A stretch of 64,000 nt of DNA from Ensifer canadensis (GTDB lineage: Bacteria; Pseudomonadota; Alphaproteobacteria; Rhizobiales; Rhizobiaceae). Shown here piece after piece: positions 61,549 through 64,000 of the stretch. The DNA is taken from positions 1,736,001 to 1,800,000 of the forward strand of contig NZ_CP083370.1 of the NCBI RefSeq assembly GCF_017488845.2, written 5' to 3'. The stretch's first letter is position 1; the number at the start of each line of letters is the position of its first letter. A model generated the notes under the pieces. That model saw nothing but the letters and a program-made list of their open reading frames with translations. It was not told the origin of the DNA and ran no database searches. A program made the translations under genes and the position numbers.

Positions 61549-62280
61549 TCAGGCGGCGATGGCGCGGCGTCGGTCCGCATGCTCCTGGATCACCAGGATC
61601 GCACCGATGAGCTTGCCGTTGCTCGACATGCACGGCGTCAGCCGGCAGCGCACCACGACGGTTCGCGCGTCGACGGTCTTGGCGAAGGTATAGTCGACCA
61701 CCTCGCCCGCAAAACAGCGATCGAGATAGCTCTTCACGCGCAGCTCGAAGCGCTGGATGCCAATGAATTCGACGATATGCCGACCGATGAGATCCATCGG
61801 GCGGCTTTCGAGATGGTTGGCGTTGAGCGGATTGGTATAGAGATACCGATAATCCGGCGTGATCACGGCGATGCGGTCAGGGAAGCTGTCGAGAATCGCC
61901 TCGTTGAGAAGCCCCTCGTCCGCCCGCCCCTTGTGTGGTGCAGCCGGCGTGCGCTCCAGTCGCAAGTCGGCAGCGTTGACCGCGCCCGTGGCTGCGAAAT
62001 AGCGATTGATCAGCGACTGCAAAAGCTGCGAATGGCGCAGCACGCAGGAAATATCGTCGGCCTCGACGCGCAGAATATCGATCAGAAACTGGAACTGAAG
62101 GCGGGCATCTTCGACGCTCACGGCCTTCTCATCATAGACCGACTTCAAGATGGGATCGAGCTCGCGATCCAGAAGTCCGATCAGATGTTCGTCTGCTGTA
62201 CGTACTGCATACTGCAGTTGTGAATACTTGAACCAGAACAGCTCAATCAGTGCGTTCAATTCGAAACCCCAATCCCCCAC
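61549..62280 (-). CDS. PAS domain-containing protein
   Basis: 243 residues from a GTG at 62280 with no clear ribosome site; in-frame TTG codons follow within ten residues. The N-terminal ~110 residues are helical (LIELFWFKYSQLQYAVRTAD, LQFQFLIDILRVEADDISCV). The C-terminal ~115 residues are a PAS fold: LDSFPDRIAVITPDYRYLYT, then NPLNANHLESRPMDLIGRHI, and VVRCRLTPCMSSNGKLIGAI. No kinase, GGDEF, EAL or DNA-binding part is attached, so output must come through a partner. It is bracketed by RIME-like copies D and E. Confidence 0.78.
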   Translation of the reverse strand: MGDWGFELNALIELFWFKYSQLQYAVRTADEHLIGLLDRELDPILKSVYDEKAVSVEDARLQFQFLIDILRVEADDISCVLRHSQLLQSLINRYFAATGAVNAADLRLERTPAAPHKGRADEGLLNEAILDSFPDRIAVITPDYRYLYTNPLNANHLESRPMDLIGRHIVEFIGIQRFELRVKSYLDRCFAGEVVDYTFAKTVDARTVVVRCRLTPCMSSNGKLIGAILVIQEHADRRRAIAA

Positions 62281-62702
62281 GGCCGAGGCCGCGCCGATGC
62301 ACTTATATGACAGGCTTTGATGATGTAGATGCTGATCTACAGCGCCGCGCGTCTTATTAGACGCGCAAAGGTCGCTGTAGCACTTCGAATTACTGCATGT
62401 TTTTATTCCTAAATCGAATAGGATTTAAGGAAACATGCAGGCGTTGACGTTTCCCCCACATCCTCAGCGAAAACCACAAAGACTTGGCCACCCAAAGCGC
62501 TTGCAGTCTGCCCCTCGCAATACAACGGTGAGTTTACACTCATTACCGCCCCGTTCAACATCAGAAAGGGAAGCTTGCGGTTTCGAAACGACTTCAACGG
62601 CGCAAAGACGGCGATTTTCTCCAGCAAATGCCTTAGGCATAGACAAAAAGGGCGTTAATGCCTGCGGCGGCAACGCCTTTTGCGGTTCGAAGAGAATCAG
62701 TC
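62281..62702. other. Intergenic region with RIME-like element E
   Basis: About 420 bases with no supported gene. RIME-like copy E occupies 62337-62439. The remainder up to the lpxXL stop is unremarkable. Confidence 0.45.
62337..62439 (-). repeat. RIME-like two-hairpin element, copy E (full, reversed)
   Basis: CTACAGCGCCGCGCGTCTTA, then TTAGACGCGCAAAGGTCGCT and GTAGCACTTCGAATTACTGCA, then TGTTTTTATTCCTAAATC.. and GATTTAAGGAAACATGC. Same structure as copies A to D in the opposite direction. Confidence 0.88.
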
Positions 62703-63626
62703 TTACAGGTAGCGCTTGATGTGCCAGCGGTCGTGGTACCACAACCATTGCCCGGGATACTCCCTCACCCAGCTCTCCACCTTGTCGTTGAGAACCTGTG
62801 CCGTGGCGTTGACGTCGACAGCGCCATCGGGCTTGCGCGGAATGTCGATCGCCGGCTCCAGCTCCAGCCGAAAACGGTTGCCGGGCAGCCGGATGCAGCG
62901 GGCGGGATAGACCTCGCAATTGAACTGCCGCACGAGCTTGGCGAGCAGCGGGTTGGTCTGCACGTCCTGGCCGAAGAATTTGGTCTTCAGGCCCTTGCGG
63001 AATTTCTGGTCGACCAGAACGCCGACGCCGTTGCCGCGCTCTAGCTGGCGGGCGAGTGCGAAGGACGAACCCGCATGCGACGGCACGAGATTGCCCATGC
63101 GCTCCTTGCGGAACTCGAAGACCTTCTCGGCGACGTAAGGGTTGTTCGGCGGACGGAAGAGCACCGTCACCTCCAGCCCGAAGGCGGAGCCAGCGACCGG
63201 CAGCATCTCGAAATTGCCGCTGTGGGCGGTAAAGACGATAAAGGGTCGCGGGTTGTCGCGCAGCTCGAGAAAGAGCGGAACGCCGGAGACTTCGACGCGG
63301 CCGGGCTTGGTCGCCTCGGGATCGAAATCGAACAGCCGGTCGAGGAAGACATATTCCGCCGCCATGCGGCCCATATTGCCCCAGCTCTCCATGGCGATCG
63401 CTTCGATCTCGGCCTCCCGCTTCTCGGGAAAGGCGTTGCGCAGATTGGTCAGCGTCAGCTTGTGCCGGCTGGTCTTCGGGCCGATGAAGCGTGCGGCGCG
63501 ATCCATGAAGCGGATCGCGCCGTCAGCCGGAAACAGCTTCAGGATCGTCAGAAGCAGAAAGACGAGTTGCGCAATCAGCCACTGCCGGAAATGATCCGCC
63601 GTCAGAACCAGCCGTGTGATCAGCAT
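62703..63626 (-). CDS. lpxXL: Lipid A very-long-chain fatty acid acyltransferase LpxXL
   Basis: 307 residues from ATG 63626; GTG 63632 or TTG 63641 (overlapping the upstream stop) are alternatives. It belongs to the LpxL/HtrB lysophospholipid acyltransferase family: one N-terminal hydrophobic segment, catalytic HS..E block VFTAHSGNFEMLPVAG, GVLVDQKFRKGLKTKFFG and the C-terminal YPGQWLWYHDRWH. The neighbouring dehydrogenase gene and the coupled layout match the acpXL-fabZ-fabF-adh-lpxXL cluster of rhizobia, so it probably adds the C28 hydroxylated chain to lipid A. Symbol by synteny and similarity. Confidence 0.9.
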   Translation of the reverse strand: MLITRLVLTADHFRQWLIAQLVFLLLTILKLFPADGAIRFMDRAARFIGPKTSRHKLTLTNLRNAFPEKREAEIEAIAMESWGNMGRMAAEYVFLDRLFDFDPEATKPGRVEVSGVPLFLELRDNPRPFIVFTAHSGNFEMLPVAGSAFGLEVTVLFRPPNNPYVAEKVFEFRKERMGNLVPSHAGSSFALARQLERGNGVGVLVDQKFRKGLKTKFFGQDVQTNPLLAKLVRQFNCEVYPARCIRLPGNRFRLELEPAIDIPRKPDGAVDVNATAQVLNDKVESWVREYPGQWLWYHDRWHIKRYL

Positions 63627-63637
63627 GCGCACGTGGA

Positions 63638-64000
63638 TCAATCCATCTTCAGGATGATCTTGCCGAAGATCTGGCGCGATTCCATCCGCTCCAGTGCCCG
63701 GTCGATCTCGTCGAAACCGACCTGCGTATCGATGACCGGATGCACCAGGCCGCGCGCCATCTTCTGCATGGCGTTGGCCATGTTTTCCATGCGGCAGCCG
63801 AAGGAGCCGAGCAGCTTCAGCTGCTGCTGGAACAGCATCATCAGGTTCATGTCGGTCGACACACCGGAGGTCGAGCCGCAGGTGACCAGGCGGCCTCCCC
63901 GCTTCATGCAGAGCATTGAGCCGGCCCAGGTGTCCTTGCCGACGTGTTCGAACACGACGTCGACGCCCTTCTTCTTGGTGAGCTTGCGCACGACACCTTC
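63638..64000 (-). CDS. Zinc-binding alcohol dehydrogenase family protein, partial (N-terminus outside window)
   Basis: The minus strand is open from the window edge to a stop at 63638. The C-terminal ~120 residues fit medium-chain dehydrogenases: GVDVVFEHVGKDTWAGSMLC, MKRGGRLVTCGSTSGVSTD, and ..QIFGKIILKMD at the end. In rhizobia this gene precedes lpxXL in the very-long-chain lipid A cluster and may act on the long acyl chain; its exact reaction is unproven. It overlaps the TTG candidate start of lpxXL. Confidence 0.88.
   Translation of the reverse strand, partial: EGVVRKLTKKKGVDVVFEHVGKDTWAGSMLCMKRGGRLVTCGSTSGVSTDMNLMMLFQQQLKLLGSFGCRMENMANAMQKMARGLVHPVIDTQVGFDEIDRALERMESRQIFGKIILKMD

Noticed and set aside
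62409..62627. 72-codon minus-strand frame near RIME-like copy E
   Set aside because: Part of its sequence is the repeat itself (..CFLKSYSI recurs at other copies), so it is not an independent gene.

Overview
The window looks like chromosomal or chromid DNA from a member of the Rhizobiaceae, most likely the Sinorhizobium/Ensifer group. It is GC-rich with strong third-position GC bias. It carries a cbb3 oxidase locus of the fixNOQP/fixGHIS type, a DUF982 gene, the end of the very-long-chain lipid A acylation cluster (lpxXL with its adh neighbour), and many dispersed two-hairpin elements like the Rhizobium RIME repeats. The genus is inferred from gene content; no tRNA, rRNA, CRISPR array, phage or complete insertion sequence was seen.

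Layout. 0-6 kb: a partial Asp/Glu racemase, two class III nucleotide cyclase genes (one TolB-like/TPR, one CHASE2) and a convergent FecR-domain protein. 6.6-9.6 kb: uvrB with long extra ends. 9.6-18.1 kb: a loose, repeat-rich region with a DUF4239 membrane protein, an LssY-type protein, a J-domain protein with a broken partial copy of itself, a cold-shock gene, dusA, small secreted proteins and two gene remnants. 18.2-25.7 kb: DUF982, a fumarylacetoacetase-family hydrolase, a gamma carbonic anhydrase, then zur-znuB-znuC divergent from znuA and a COG0523 zinc GTPase. Three Zur-like 5-3-5 palindromes link these zinc genes.

26-46 kb is a sugar-uptake and breakdown region: RcnB, a GH43 enzyme, a TRAP transporter whose binding-protein gene lies apart on the other strand, and then a long minus-strand operon. 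That operon encodes an ABC sugar transporter, a GH2 beta-mannosidase-like enzyme, a D-lyxose/D-mannose-type isomerase, a sugar-phosphate isomerase/epimerase-like protein, a Gfo/Idh/MocA oxidoreductase and an aldo-keto reductase. A divergent LacI regulator sits at its head. Three 16-bp near-palindromes (at the ABC operon, upstream of lacI and upstream of GH43) suggest one LacI regulon covering the mannoside operon and the GH43 gene.

46-61 kb: gnd, then ccoGHIS and ccoNOQP on the minus strand, split by five plus-strand genes (alanine symporter, AraC, SRPBCC, VOC, PIG-L). Each cco operon has an FNR/FixK box; the one at ccoN is shared with a divergent hemerythrin gene. 61.4-64 kb: a PAS-domain gene enclosed by two RIME-like elements in opposite orientation, then lpxXL and a partial dehydrogenase gene.

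The most notable observations are the seven-copy RIME-like family, the inferred LacI regulon, the duplicated J-domain gene fragment, a frameshifted LprI-type gene, and a pair of inverted mosaic repeats that flank the GH43-TRAP block.
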